A stretch of 64,000 nt of DNA from Paraspadella gotoi (GCA_051294375.1 CM119263.1:17094171-17158170); one strand, 5' to 3'. Positions 12,401 through 24,271 are shown, numbered from the stretch's first letter. Notes: generated by a model not told the origin, from the sequence alone. Program-made: numbers and translations.

Positions 12401-13018
12401 CACAATTTATTTTCTGATGGTTTTTAGTTTTTTCCACCGTTTACCAAAAATAAATATTAACCTATGGCTATGGTTTATAAAAAAAAAAGATATTTAAAAA
12501 TTTTTTTGACTCAAAATTTAGTGTAATAATTGTTCTGATGATTTTATTGGTCAAACTTTGCTACCGACCTCTCTGATTGGCCGAAAGAAAAGCAACAATG
12601 ACGACGACGGAGGTAGAGACAACAACGATGACGAGGAAAACCCTCGCTGACTCTCTTCTGAGAAAAATCGCCGAATTTGGAAATGATCGTTTCTTTTATG
12701 TACCTTTCAAAACGGAACTTCGGCTCGAAAAGCAGTTTTTGACAACTTGAGCTGAGTTGCCATTTTACTTTTTGCTTCAATTCACCATGAGCTCGTACGA
12801 CACGTTTATTTAAACTGTCAGGGATAGAAAAAATAAGTAATATGGTAAAACTGCTCAAAAAAAATTTGTGAATGAATTCTATTCGAAAATCTTAAAAATA
12901 TTTGATCTGATCTTATTTTTCCACCGAACATCCCCGTCGATCAAAATCGGGGTCTTTTCAAACTAGATTCGCCAATTTGACTTAAGACCTTCACATTTGA
13001 AATTCCCCGACTAAAAAA
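12401..13018. other. Unique AT-rich DNA
   Basis: The minus-strand 104-aa open frame (12544-12858) has ordinary residue variety but no recognisable domain or splice context, so it is not called as a gene. Confidence 0.35.
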
Positions 13019-13091
13019 AGAAACCCTGGGACTCGAACCCCAAGGACGAGAGGGTCGAATAATCCAAGTTTGTAACACCTGAACGACCACC
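13019..13091 (-). ncRNA. tRNA-like / SINE-head-like sequence
   Basis: On the minus strand there is a perfect pol III B-box-like GGTTCGAGTCC flanked by a 5-bp T-arm stem (TTGGG/CCCAG with one wobble). An A-box-like TGGTCGTTCAGG lies about 45 bases upstream, and a T7 run that could stop pol III follows. The acceptor ends do not pair and the anticodon arm is poor, so a functional tRNA is unlikely. A tRNA-derived SINE head or a tRNA pseudogene fits better. No second copy was found in the window. Confidence 0.35.
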
Positions 13092-13184
13092 TTTTTTTTT
13101 TTTTACTCTCTTTATCTTATCTTAGTACCTCTATTCCACATATCCTCCTACCCGCCCGCTCTCCCACGTTTTCTGTTTTTTTCT

Positions 13185-13292
13185 CCCTCTCTTTCTTCCT
13201 CTCCCTCTGTTTTTCCCTCTTCATCTCTTTCCCCCTCTCCCTCTCTTTCTTCCTCTCCCTCTGTTTTCCCCTCTCCATCTCTTTCTCCCTCT
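13185..13292. repeat. 54-bp pyrimidine tandem duplication
   Basis: Two copies, with starts 54 bases apart, of a CCCTCTCTTTCTTCC unit that continues CTCCCTCTG. It lies within a longer C/T-rich tract (about 13170-13335). Confidence 0.7.
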
Positions 13293-13335
13293 CCATATCT
13301 TTCTCCCTCTCCACCTCTTTCTCTCCATCTCTCTC

Positions 13336-14097
13336 TTCACTTTCAAAATAATGTGTTTTTCAGCGCGGCCCTAAGGGTTGTTCGAGTTGAGTCGCGACAT
13401 CCAGATGACCATAAAACTTACCATTTCGAACAAATGCGTTTTTGAAAGGCTATTTTTCTTGTTTCGAGCGCATAACTATGTTTGACTTTATATTCTATAC
13501 TTTAAAGCGCCGCGTAAAAAACTACTTTCCTCTTTTTTTACAAATTTTTTTTTACAAAATAATGGTTGAATGTTTTAATCTTTAAACGTAGGCGGCTATA
13601 ATCTTTGAAAACGATGTTATTTTACACCAATCGTTTGCATAAAATTAACAAACCTTAAATTAACATGTGGCGTTGGTTTGATCCCAAGTTAGTGAAATCC
13701 TTTTTATGGATTTAATCGAAGTTCGATTCCTCCGCCGAAGGAAGTTTATTAAAAACCGTTAATTTCTGTTAAATATAATTTTTTTAAAAATTATTCGCTG
13801 ATGTAGTTGTCGTTATGGTTGTTGTTCTTCTCTTGATTAGGTTGATTGTTGCCATACGCAATTAGTGCCTTCGCAAAATGAAGAAATATGCCATAGGCTG
13901 CGAATCCTGGGATAAAAATTGAAGGGAGAGTTAATTCACAAAAAATATGTAGCAAAAAAAAAAAAAAAAGAAAGAAAAATTCACGGTTTTTTTTTCTTCC
14001 TCTCATGAATATTTAATTAAGTCGAACGTTGCTAAAAATCGAATTTTGCATATTCGCCTCTATAAATTAATTTCCAGTATCTGAGGTATGTGAGGCT
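13336..14097. other. AT-rich spacer
   Basis: Contains an isolated Lys-type anticodon-arm-like hairpin near 13698-13714 without a convincing tRNA around it. No gene. Confidence 0.35.
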
Positions 14098-14099
14098 CT

Positions 14100-14164
<65 letters not shown>
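14098..14164. repeat. (CT)n microsatellite
   Basis: CT dinucleotides with one TTC break. Confidence 0.92.
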
Positions 14165-14169
<5 letters not shown>

Positions 14170-15209
14170 CTCAAGATGGCCTTGCTGTATCAAAGTGGCG
14201 CAGCTTCACGCGGAATTGCTGAGCCCGGATTTCGTTTCCCAATATTTGTTCGCCCCCCCTTGTCCCCCCTTTTCGGATTCATTAAGGGTCAGAAACATTA
14301 GGGTCGCTATCGGGCGCTGCCCACGAGGTGAACGAGGTGACCGCCTTTCGTCTCATCTCCTATCATCTCACAGCACTCGCCTCTTGTCGGTTCAAATAGA
14401 AAAAAAGGATGACATAATGTCACTCTCATGTTTGCGTATAAATATTAACATAAAGAGAAAAAAAATATAGGGAAGAGTTCATTGTGTTAAATGACTGACA
14501 TATTTTTAATAAAATAAATTTATGAATAAACAAACGTATGGACCAAGTATTGCTGTGTATGTGTATTGGCGATGGATTTTCACAACACTAATAAATCACG
14601 GCCGACTTTCTTAGACTATCTCGACTGTTTTATGCATAATTGTACAAGCAACATATTTCAGTATTGTATTACATTTTTCGAAGAACCAACCTGTACTAAT
14701 CTTGTACGAACAACTGTAACATTTTTATTGCAAGGAGGTTTTCACAAAGAGTTTCGACCACTTTGGACAAAGAACACTTGTCATTTTTATTTCACGCCCA
14801 CGCCGGAACTGGTCTCTCGGCCCCCGTCGAAATGTTGTTCCTCGTACGTCTTTTTTTCCCAAAGAAGAAAGAATATTGGTTGAGAGGTTCCTCTATTTTG
14901 ATATTCCGCGTGGAATGAATTCCCCAAACTCGTGGCGCCTCAACGATTGGCCGACAGAATATGGAAACTCGTCAGACGGGGCTATTTCATTTTGTCATTT
15001 TTTTTATCTGGTCATCGTAGTAAAAACTTAACTCTCAGTTGGATACTATAAAATTTTGTTGATTTTTTTTTTGGTCTATGATATGAAAAAAAATTAAGTG
15101 AAAAAAAAATGTTGGCCGCCATTTTTTTTCTCCCTCGAGTCTCTTTTTTGTCATCAAAACATGAATACGAAGGCGAGGTGGGAGGAGGAAAGAGAGGGAA
15201 GAAGGAAAT
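14165..15209. other. Unique DNA, no supported gene
   Basis: A 105-aa plus-strand frame (14566-14883) has many Cys but no recognisable motif spacing or splice context and is left uncalled. The rest is AT-rich. Confidence 0.35.
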
Positions 15210-15252
15210 GAAAAGAAAAGAAAAGAAAAGAAAAGAAAAGAAAAGAAAAGAA
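15210..15252. repeat. (AAAAG)n microsatellite
   Basis: About eight pentamer units, AAAAG. Confidence 0.93.
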
Positions 15253-15755
15253 AAAAGAAAGTAAAAATAAAATAAATATAGTCAAGATGATGTGATAAGA
15301 AGAAAATAAAAGAATATGTGTCGAAGGGAAAAGTCAAAAGGATCACAACCAGAAAAAAATATTAAAATTACAAAATAAGTTATGACTGATGAGGGTGAAA
15401 AATTAAAGTTCCGAAAATATTGTGTATATTTAAAACAAAAAAACACACAATGGAGAAACTGTAAACCAAGAAAGAATAAAAATGAAACGAGATCTTGGAA
15501 AAAAAAAATAATGGGAAAAAGGAACGAAGCAACAAAAGAGGAAAGAAAAAATAGGGAGGAAAAAGGGGAAAAAAAAGGGAAGAAACGATCAAAGCAGAGG
15601 ATTAAGGAGATCGGGGGATTTAAGGAATGCGAGAAAATTGTTAAAAAAAGGGGGAAAAATCGTGAGTAAGGTAAGGAAATTATCTGTAAAAAGGGAAAAG
15701 GAAAGAGGAAAAATAGGGAGAAACACTGGGAATGAGAAACGTTGGAGAAGGAGAA
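15253..15755. other. A-rich purine spacer
   Basis: Strongly A/G-rich on the plus strand, so stop-free frames occur on the minus strand by composition. No gene. Confidence 0.45.
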
Positions 15756-15765
15756 NNNNNNNNNN
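15756..15765. other. Assembly gap, 10 N
   Basis: Ten N within purine-rich DNA. Confidence 1.
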
Positions 15766-16014
15766 AAAGAAAATCTGAAGGAAGAAAATGGAGAAAATTG
15801 AATTGAGAGATAAACATGTCTGAAAGAGAATTCCAAGGGAAAAGGTGGTATTCTACGTATTGATGTACTGATACTGTACAACGTAAACGAAATGTAAGCT
15901 TAAAAATGTAAGGAAGTTGTGGAGGTTGATTTTTGTGGAGAAGCAAGAGAAAGAGAAAAAAGGAGGAGAAAGAGAAAAAAGGAAGAGAAAGAGAACTGGA
16001 GAGTTTGATTTAAA

Positions 16015-16200
16015 TTAAAGAAAGAAAAGAGGAAAGAAAGTAAGAAAGAAAGTAAGAAAGAAAGAAAAAAAGAAAGAAAGAAAGAAAGATATAAATAAAG
16101 AGAAATAGAGAAAATAAAGAAAGAAAGAAAGAAAGAGAAACAGACATCAAGAACGAAAGGAAAGAAAGCAAGAGAGACAGACAGACAGACAGAGAGAGAG
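16015..16200. repeat. Impure (GAAA)n with a (GACA)n end
   Basis: GAAA tetramers with GTAA and ATAA variants to about 16140, then a short GACA run near 16177-16190. Confidence 0.85.
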
Positions 16201-16963
16201 AAAGATGTGCAAAGACTAAGCAACATAATATATTTACTAAAAAGTGGAAAGACCGACGATGACAAAATTAAAAAAAAAAAGAAAACTCATTAGAAAAATC
16301 AAACTGATGAGGAAAATAAAAAAAAACAAACTCTTTGGGAAATAAAACAAGTGGCCTAATGAAAAAGGGAAGCAAACCGGTTCTTTCTCGCGAAGAAAAT
16401 AAGAAAAAAGAAATCTCAAAAGAAAAAAAAACATACCCAAAGGAGAAAAAAAATTAGCCACAGAGAAAGTGAAAAGGCGAAAAAGTGGTACGCGAGAAGC
16501 TCGGGGGGGGGGGGAAGAAACGGAGTGAAAAGTACAAAAAATAGGGGGGGAGTCAGAACTGGCATAAAGGTTTTCTTAAATACATAAACCCCTAAGAGAG
16601 AAAATATATCGACGCCTTCTCTTTATTCCGTCTCCCGGGCAACTAGGAAGGGAAAAACCGGGAAACCGGGCCTCTTTTTTTTCCTCTTTTTTTTCTTTCT
16701 TTCTTTCTTTTTTCTCGGGCGTTTTTTTTTTCTTCGATTTTTTTTTTCATTTAGTAGCTTTTATTCTTTCTTAAAATATTCTTTTTATTTCTTTCCTGTC
16801 CCTCAGTAAATGTTTTCTTACTTTTATCTTTTTATGGATTTTCTTTCTTCTGGTTTTTTTTTTTTTTTAACATTTTTTTTTATCTTGAACCATTTTTGAA
16901 AGACCTGATGTAAGAGAAATGGATGGAAACGGCAGCAGCGAAAGGAAGAAAGAAATAAAGAAA
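16201..16963. other. A-rich then T-rich spacer
   Basis: Includes a G run at about 16502-16513 and TTTC runs at 16690-16710. No gene was seen. Confidence 0.4.
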
Positions 16964-16969
16964 TAACGA

Positions 16970-17029
<60 letters not shown>

Positions 17030-17118
17030 AGGAAAGAAGGAAAGAAAGAAAAAAGAAAGAAGGAAAGAAAAAATGAAGAAAGAAAGAAAGAAAAGAGAAA
17101 AAAGAAAGAAAGAAAGAA
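16964..17118. repeat. (GAAA)n microsatellite
   Basis: Pure GAAA over about 16970-17030, then GGAA and AAAA variants. Confidence 0.92.
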
Positions 17119-17148
17119 CGAGAACGAACTAAAGGGGAGAGATTTTCG

Positions 17149-17183
17149 AGAAAGAGAGAGAACGAGTGAGAGAGAGAGAGAGG

Positions 17184-17255
<72 letters not shown>

Positions 17256-17282
17256 AGAGAGAGAGAAGAGAGAGAGAGAGAC
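17149..17282. repeat. (GA)n microsatellite
   Basis: GA dinucleotides, pure over about 17187-17250. The minus-strand 149- and 177-aa Ser/Leu/Phe frames across this and the GAAA array are repeat translations. Confidence 0.95.
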
Positions 17283-18110
17283 GGTGATTGAAAAACTGCG
17301 CGCAAGAGAAAAACACAGAATCGAGATGCTAAAGAGCTGCAGGCAACAACTGTACAACCTCGGATTGAAAAAAAATTAAAAAAAAATAAAAATTTCTGGA
17401 AGATGGAAATTCAAGACTTTTGACCGGGGAAGTGGAAGAACTGAGCATCGTTTCAACCAACGGCTCCGGAAAAAAAAATCTGGACACACACACAAAATAA
17501 AAGAGCATATAGTCAAAAGTGTTTGACAATAAAGCGACGGTAACACATTCATTCATTCTCAACCCCAAGAATTGTACTTACTTTAGGAAAAAATGTACAA
17601 GGGGACGATTATGTACAGCGATAACTTTGTAGAAAAACCAATGCAAGGAATTTTTTTCAAGCACAGTCGAAAGAATTTGATTAATAATTTCCGTAAAAAA
17701 GCTTTTTGAGTTTTTTCAATATCTTTGTGAAGTATTTTTGGTAGTTTTAACGTATAAGTGCGTGTGAAAAATTTAGGTTTTATCGTGATGACTTTGAAAG
17801 ATGAAAAATAATTAATTTGAAGTTCGTTTTAATGTGAGAACGTTTTATATTTTTAAGCTTCTTCTTAGATTCTTGTTTCATTAAAGTTTTTTAGTTGTCA
17901 CTGTAGATGTTGAAAGTTGTGGGACCTGTAAGAAATTATATAGAAAAAAAATACACATTAGTTACGTTTTTGGATTAATTGTATGGTGTAATTAGAATAT
18001 AAAGCACAGATTTTAGGCGTTTAACATAGAAATTATCGATATGAATGATGATAATACTCTTTTATAATTCGGCTGTGAACTATGAAGTGACGAAAAAAAG
18101 CTTAGAGACT
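17283..18110. other. AT-rich spacer
   Basis: No gene, RNA or repeat family was recognised. Confidence 0.4.
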
Positions 18111-18260
18111 AAGAGGAGGCGAGGCCCCGGCGGGGGCAAAGGAGTGAGAGGGGCGGTGGGCGGTCGGATACGGGGCCGCAGAAATGAAGTAATTTATGCG
18201 GAAATAAGTCGACGACGTATTCCCTTACGCGGCATTTGGCGGGAATTCGGAGGAACAAAA
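18111..18260. promoter_or_regulatory. Short GC-box-rich block
   Basis: GGCCCCGGCGGGGG and AGGGGCGGTGGGCGG provide Sp1/KLF-type boxes in a CpG-rich patch. No exon is recognised beside it. Confidence 0.25.
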
Positions 18261-20057
18261 GTTTAAAGCCAATTCTTTTTCTCCTTTGTTTGTTTGTTTT
18301 TTGTTTTTTTTTGTTTTTGTTTTTTTGTTCGTTTGCCTTTTTATTTCTTTTTTGTCCGGAGGGTAAAGCAGCCTTTTCATACCTTTATCTCTGCTCTTTT
18401 TGTTTTATGGTCAGATGCGGGAAGAAACGACGCCGAGTTGTGGGGGAGGAGAGGGAGAAAGGAGGAAGGGAGGAACAAGAGGAAAGTGGATGAGGAGGAG
18501 GGACTGTATGCATCGGAAAGGTGGGTGGAGACCGAAACGACGGGGGTGTGAATAAAGCGTCGGAAAACTGGGTAAGTAATTGGAAAGCAAGGAACTGACA
18601 GCCGTAGAAAAAAGAAGGAGAGAAAAAGACGAATGAGTTAGGGGAAGGCGGGAGGAAAAAAGGGAAAGGAGGAAAAACAGGAGGAAGGATGAGAGACAAG
18701 GGGATGGATTAGAAAAACCAGAAAGCGATTCGCGGAACGAAAAGAAATGAGAAAATAAAAGCACCAAAAAATGGAGAGAAAAATTCATTGAAACGTCGCT
18801 TGTTTAGGACGGATGCAATTTTCAAGTTTATCTCTATCACTTTATCATCTTTATCATCTTTATCACTGTATCAGTTTTCGTTAATTTTGAAAATCATTTC
18901 GTCAACCTCGTCAAGACTGCGGCCGCGACTCGATTCTTCAATTACTCAAAAGATTCAAAAAAATAAAAAATAAAAAAAAACTTTCGCCTGGATGTGAAAC
19001 GAAATAAAATTGAGAAACGGAAAAGAGATTGAGTGTTGAAAAGCAGAAGAAAATCAGAAACTAGAAACTGTGAAGAATCCAAAATCGGAGAGAAGAAAAC
19101 CGAATCAAACAAAAATGGACGGAAGAGAAAAAAAAGGGAGAGAAATAAAGAAAATAAAGAAAAGAGAAATTTGAAATTGGAAATTCTGTCGCTTCTCCGA
19201 TCATTGACGACGACGAAATATATTGATCAAGTATAGGAGTTGTCAAAAAAGGAAATATTCCTCTATTTTTTTTTACAAGAAATTGTATTTATTTTTTTTC
19301 CAGTTTCTTTTTACTGTTATGCGGTTCCGATCCTTAATATCGTTTTCCTGATTTCTTAACTCCCCAATTAATTCTTTTTTTTTTTTATATTTCCTCGAGC
19401 GTACAATCGTATTCACTATTCGCTCTTCACCATTCACTATTCACTATTCACGCCTGTTTGCTCCTTTTTTTCAGCGATTTTTCTTCTCGTTTTTACTGCC
19501 ACTTTTCACCCTCCCGCAACTTCCTTTCTTTTCCCTTTTCTTTTCCTTTTTCGTGAATTCCCGACACTTTTTCCTTTCTTCTTTGTTTCAGTTTTTTAGT
19601 CTTTTCTTTGTCCTCATAAGTAATTTGAATTTTTTTTTTACTACTCATTTTTGCTCTTTTCTTTTCTTTTCTTTCATGATTTTTTTCTTTCTTTTTCCTT
19701 TTACAAGCCCTTTGCTTACCCCTGTGACCCTTTTCAGCGTTTCTTTTCTTCCTTCACTCTCTCTTTAGTCTCTGATCAAGAGATCAGTATTCCTCGTTTA
19801 AAATCTTTTCCACACAACCGCATCTTATTCTTCTATTCTTTTGCAAACTATTTCGCTCTTCTTTCTAGTTTATTGTTCTGTCTTTCTTCTATTTTCCGAA
19901 TGACATGCGTTCTCCCATTTCCCTGAGCCACGCCCCCCATCAATCCCAAACTGCAAGTTGCTCGTTGTTTTCTTTTTTCTTTCTCTCTAAAACTCGGCAA
20001 TTTCGCTTTTTTAACCAAAATCTCTTTTCTCAACTCCTCGTCCGAAACTCCCTCCTA

Positions 20058-20062
<5 letters not shown>
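18261..20062. other. Unique DNA with strand-biased patches
   Basis: T/G-rich at 18285-18355, purine-rich at 18420-18720, pyrimidine-rich at 19480-20050. A 9-base TATCATCTT-type repeat lies near 18836-18868. No supported gene. Confidence 0.4.
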
Positions 20063-20153
<91 letters not shown>

Positions 20154-20154
20154 T
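20063..20154. repeat. (CT)n microsatellite
   Basis: Pure CT over about 62 bases, then one TTC break. Confidence 0.95.
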
Positions 20155-20307
20155 CCCCAGCTCCCCTCTCTCCACCTCCGCTCCTTATATTCCTTTCTCG
20201 TCCAAAAAGCTATTTCGTAATGTTATTGGCCGCGGATAAGGATCTTGATTTTTGATTTTAGTGGCAGTTGGATGAAAATAGTCGCCTTTCTTCATTCTCT
20301 ATTTCCG

Positions 20308-20312
<5 letters not shown>

Positions 20313-20403
<91 letters not shown>
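20313..20403. repeat. (CT)n microsatellite
   Basis: CT dinucleotides with CCTC and TATC breaks. It is the second array within 300 bases. Confidence 0.93.
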
Positions 20404-20406
<3 letters not shown>

Positions 20407-20705
20407 TCCCCCAGTGAACAGTGTTCACTTTTAAACGAACCACATAAACAAAGAGTTTCGCGTCTCCTTGCCTCCTTCAACTCAGAAACAACACTCGCTT
20501 CGTCCCTAGATTCGCCCCATTTGCTCCGGACGACCGGACAACGGATTAATTGGTCGAGTGTGAACACTACAGTTTGGCTAAATTGGAAAAGCGGGCAAAT
20601 GTTGGTGAAAGAGAAAAAAGCTTGCTCAACCGAGACGAGAAAGAAGAACCAAGCAGGTTGTTGGCCAAAAGCTGTTTTTTTTTCACCCAGCATCGTTCTG
20701 TTCAT
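20404..20705. other. Unique spacer
   Basis: No feature recognised. Frames on both strands here are extensions of the CT-array frames. Confidence 0.35.
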
Positions 20706-20722
20706 CAATAAATAATAATAAC

Positions 20723-20786
<64 letters not shown>
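20706..20786. repeat. (AAT)n microsatellite abutting a MITE
   Basis: AAT trinucleotides with one AAC, ending directly at the TA that precedes the left terminus of the element at 20787. Confidence 0.93.
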
Positions 20787-20787
<1 letters not shown>

Positions 20788-21394
20788 GCTCAAGTGCAAA
20801 AATGCACGCCACTTTTTAACTTTAAATTCCAGAATCTCTATAAAGACATTTTTAAAAATTATATAAAAAATATATTTTTTTTAAAAAAGGAATCAATGAA
20901 TTTAAATTTTATTACAATCGGTCAAGTGGTTTAGGAGATATAATTTTTTAAACTTGAAAGTTCCAAAACCAAATGAGAAAATTGACTTTTATTTTAAAGC
21001 CTCAGAATCATGAACCTATCATCGTATATTTCAATAACCTTAAGATTATTATATATTATTTATGGGTCTGGGGCAATCCAGTTATCCAGCTATCTCTCCG
21101 GATATCCAGTGGGATTTTTTTAATTTTTAATCCACTATAAGGAATGCAAAATATTATAAAAAATATTATTCTTGAATCTATCAGATTTTTTTCACATTCA
21201 GCTTTGCGGTAGAGTACTTTATTTTAAAAAATCACTGCTCCTAAATGGATGGTCCGATTTTAATATAATTTATGCCAAACCTATCTTCTTTCATTGAACT
21301 TTAATTAACTTTTAAAATTTTTGTAAAAATTTGAGCATTTAGAGTGATTTTTAAAGTCTGAAAAAAGGTGGCGCTATTTTTTTGCACATGACTG
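20787..21394. mobile_element. Tc1/mariner-like MITE with long TIRs
   Basis: The 608-bp element is flanked by TA on both sides (20785-20786 and 21395-21396), the target duplication of the Tc1/mariner superfamily. The right end, read inward on the minus strand, starts CAGTCATGTGCAAAAAAATA. The left end reads CGCTCAAGTGCAAAAATGC. Both continue with CGCCAC, a T-run and ACTTTAAA. Similarity resumes further in (AATCGG, then TTTAGGAG and ATTTTTTAAA), so the inverted repeats reach roughly 190 bp. The interior is AT-rich with no transposase frame, so it is non-autonomous or decayed. The right end recurs in the second duplicate copy near 26126-26223. Confidence 0.75.
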
Positions 21395-21407
21395 TACATG
21401 GTGACAA

Positions 21408-22326
21408 TTTTACAAGCGCCGGTAGAAATACGCTGTCATTTGCAAACCAGTGGTTATTTCATTGATTTTAAAAATATAAAACATATTAAAGTCAAATGTG
21501 TTCAAATTTTATATTGATCAGTTAAGATATGCCTTGGCAATGAGTGGAGAAAGTTGGCTTGTAAAATCGGGTTTCATTTTCCAACTTACTGTTTTTAAAT
21601 TCTTTTTTTTTCAACTTTTAGCTCTTTTTTAAACAAAGTATTTATTAAGATAATAACAATATTAATATTCTCAGAAAGCCCTTAAAAAAATGAAGAGAAT
21701 GATATACTTACGAAAGCTCTAACATAAAAATTAAGCTGCCCAGCCTTGGTTCAATTAAGAGAGTCAAAAGTTAATTATCTAAAATTTCAAATCTTTTTTT
21801 AAAATATATGACCTAATTAAATTATTATAAAATAAAATATTGTTATTTATATAAGTATCATGAAAGAGCCTGAAAAAAGGAGATTTAAGATAGCCAATCA
21901 CAATTTGATAAAAATTTACCCTCCAGCTATTGATTTTTGGAAAGATGTCTCGTTTTTGAGTATCCTAATTAAATTAAAGCTGGGCCGGTTAAATTTTATA
22001 CTAAAGTATTTGCAAGTATGTCATTCTCTTTAGATTTGAAAGGGCTTTCAGAAGATAATAATATTAATATTATTTTATTTTAAATTTCTTCAGAAAACTT
22101 ACTGAAAGTAAGAAAAAAAAATTGAATCTAAAAAAGTGAGTTAGAAAATGAAACCCGATTTTACAAGCCAACTTTCTCCACTCATTGCCAAGGCATATCT
22201 TAACTGATCAATATAAAATTTGAACACATAAATGACTTTAATATATTCTACTCAACTAATTTTTAAAATCAATGAAATAACCACTGGTTTGCAAATGACA
22301 CCGTATTTCTACCGGCGCTTGTAAAA
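21408..22326. mobile_element. 919-bp near-palindromic (foldback) element
   Basis: The left end TTTTACAAGCGCCGGTAG and the right end CTACCGGCGCTTGTAAAA are exact inverted repeats. The arms continue inward for about 350-370 bp each, with moderate mismatch in the inner half. Matching landmarks include TGTCATTTGCAAACCAGTGG, GATCAGTTAAGATATGCC, AAATCGGGTTTCATTTTC, ATTAATAT and AGAGAATGA. The centre (about 21775-21955) does not pair. A possible 3-bp CAA repeat flanks it. There is no open frame. It is best described as a foldback/long-TIR MITE whose transcript would form a long hairpin. Confidence 0.75.
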
Positions 22327-22384
22327 CAAACGAATTCAACCTTTAAAAAAAAAATAAAATTCTTTGGTAGAAGTGACAAGACAC

Positions 22385-22645
22385 CAAAAATACAACTGAA
22401 ACATTCTTTGAAATATTATGCTACTTCATTGATTGGCAAGCCAGGTACTCTGGGAGTGAATGAACGAGACTGAGAGAGTCTTGATTGAACGCTTGCAGGG
22501 ACCTGCTATGCCATTATCTTGTAAGCGTGATAGATGTCTTGAACCACCAAAGCCTGTCCAAAGTAAGGGCCAAGATGGCTTGTTCGTGAACTGAATGGAT
22601 AATTTTTATATTGGTTGTACCAATTTCATAAGAATTTGTGACAGC
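22385..22645 (-). repeat. Dispersed repeat family R1, copy 2
   Basis: Reverse complement of the family seen at 4018-4290. It starts near CACAAATTCTTATG and contains ACTTTGGACAGG, GGCATAGCA, ACCTGGCT and ATCAATGAAGT in the same order. It lies immediately beyond the palindromic element. Confidence 0.72.
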
Positions 22646-23402
22646 TCAGTGACAAAAAAAAAGGCGAACATAAAAACGGAAGGACGAAGAAGACGACGGG
22701 TGTCGACGGATCACGTAGACAATGAGAGGAGGGAGAGACGGGAGGGACAGATGGGCGAAAACCGCGGGATGAGACGAGAGAGGACATCGAACAAAAAGAC
22801 AACGGAAGCAGAAAAAAAAAGGCGATGGAGGAAGCGCAAAGAGGGATGCAATTAGTGGAGCGGTAAGCGGAACCACTGGCCCATTGACGAAACGTGAAAT
22901 GTATTGAGTTTGGCGAGAGGCGGAAGAAGAGAGGGAAGAAGTGGAGGAGGAAAGGAGAAGGGCAAAAGGAGTACAATAAAAGTACAATATGGGCCAAAGT
23001 GGGCGAATGGAGAAGTGGACAAGGTGGAAGTAGATGAAGGCGGTTGAGAACGTGGGAAGAAGGAAAAGGGGAGAAGAGAAATTAAAGTAAAAAAAAAACC
23101 ATCAAAAAGAGGTCAAGAAGGGAAGACGAGAACAAGGTATGTGATGGGAAAGAAGAAACAGATAAGAGAACAATGAATAAGACGAGACAACAAGAAAGAC
23201 AAAGAGGACGAAGAAAAAAGAGGACAAGGATAATAATCCGAGGTGATGAGAAGAGGACAAGAGGAGAAGAGGGCGAGGGTCGAAAAGCTCGCGGGCGAAC
23301 CGACGAAATCGGGCAACGCAATGAGTCGGCGACCTGAGGATTCCGCTCAATCTGCGACGTAACGACGGAACATAAAACAGATTACAATAATCCCCTTGCC
23401 CT

Positions 23403-23510
<108 letters not shown>

Positions 23511-23960
23511 TCCGGTTTTTGCTTCCGGCAGGTTTCTCTCCCGGCGCTTTATTCTTTTAGTTGTGCCGCGAGTACTCGCGAACTAACTCACTAAGTTTCT
23601 TTTTGTCTGTAACCACATATAAATGGAGTCTTCTTATCAGAAAGTTAATGCGGATTATTTTGTATTACACTTACAAAAGTAAACCTGAGAAGGATGTGCT
23701 GTACATGTAGCATTTGTTCTAAAGAAAAAAGTAAAAAACCTCTAACAATATTTTGCTACATTCTTACTAGGAAACTTAATTTCTTTATGAATCAGTTTTT
23801 TAAAAATTTGATAAATTTTATCTCTCTCATTCTCTTTATCATTCTCTCTCCCTTTTTCTCCCTCTCTCTTTCTCTTCCGTTCGCTCTCGTGATAGCTCGC
23901 TCGCCTCGGGGGCACGAGCAGAGGGCGATTGTGTATATGACCAAAAACTCGATTTCTTTC

Positions 23961-23979
23961 GCCTTTTCTTCTCTCTCTC

Positions 23980-24010
<31 letters not shown>

Positions 24011-24014
24011 CTCC

Positions 24015-24064
<50 letters not shown>

Positions 24065-24177
24065 TCAATCCCCCACTCCTTCACCCAAAATATGATTATT
24101 GCGCATACGATCAACTGCGCGGCAGTTTTTCTCTTTTAGAAACGACTTCATTTATGTATCGAGTTGGGGGAAAAAAC

Positions 24178-24234
<57 letters not shown>

Positions 24235-24271
24235 GAGAGAGAGAGAAGAGAGACGAGAGAGAGAGAGAAAT
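23961..24271. repeat. CT array facing GA array (foldback)
   Basis: A CT array (about 23970-24061) and a GA array (about 24179-24271) lie head to head around a 118-bp spacer. The spacer edges also pair imperfectly (CAATCCCCCACTC against GAGTTGGGGG plus CATTG). The strand could therefore fold into a hairpin with a stem near 90 bp. Repeated at 27850-28145 in copy B. Confidence 0.8.

Noticed and set aside
13670-13760. tRNA-Lys-like anticodon arm (AATCC/GGATT with a T-rich loop) and GTTCGATTCC
   Set aside because: The T-arm does not pair well, and the D-arm and acceptor stem are absent. Probably chance.
14566-14883. 105-aa Cys-containing plus-strand frame
   Set aside because: Cys spacing fits no known fold, there is no signal peptide or splice context, and AT-rich DNA around it gives similar chance frames.
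9723-15390. Other CTGATGA strings (near 9728 and 15384) considered as hammerhead cores
   Set aside because: No stem II hairpin and no GAAAC at the required distance.
23082-23350. Ser/Leu/Phe-rich minus-strand frames, repeated near 27002-27250
   Set aside because: They overlap in all three frames, derive from purine-rich plus-strand DNA, and the two copies differ by frameshifts, so no frame is conserved.
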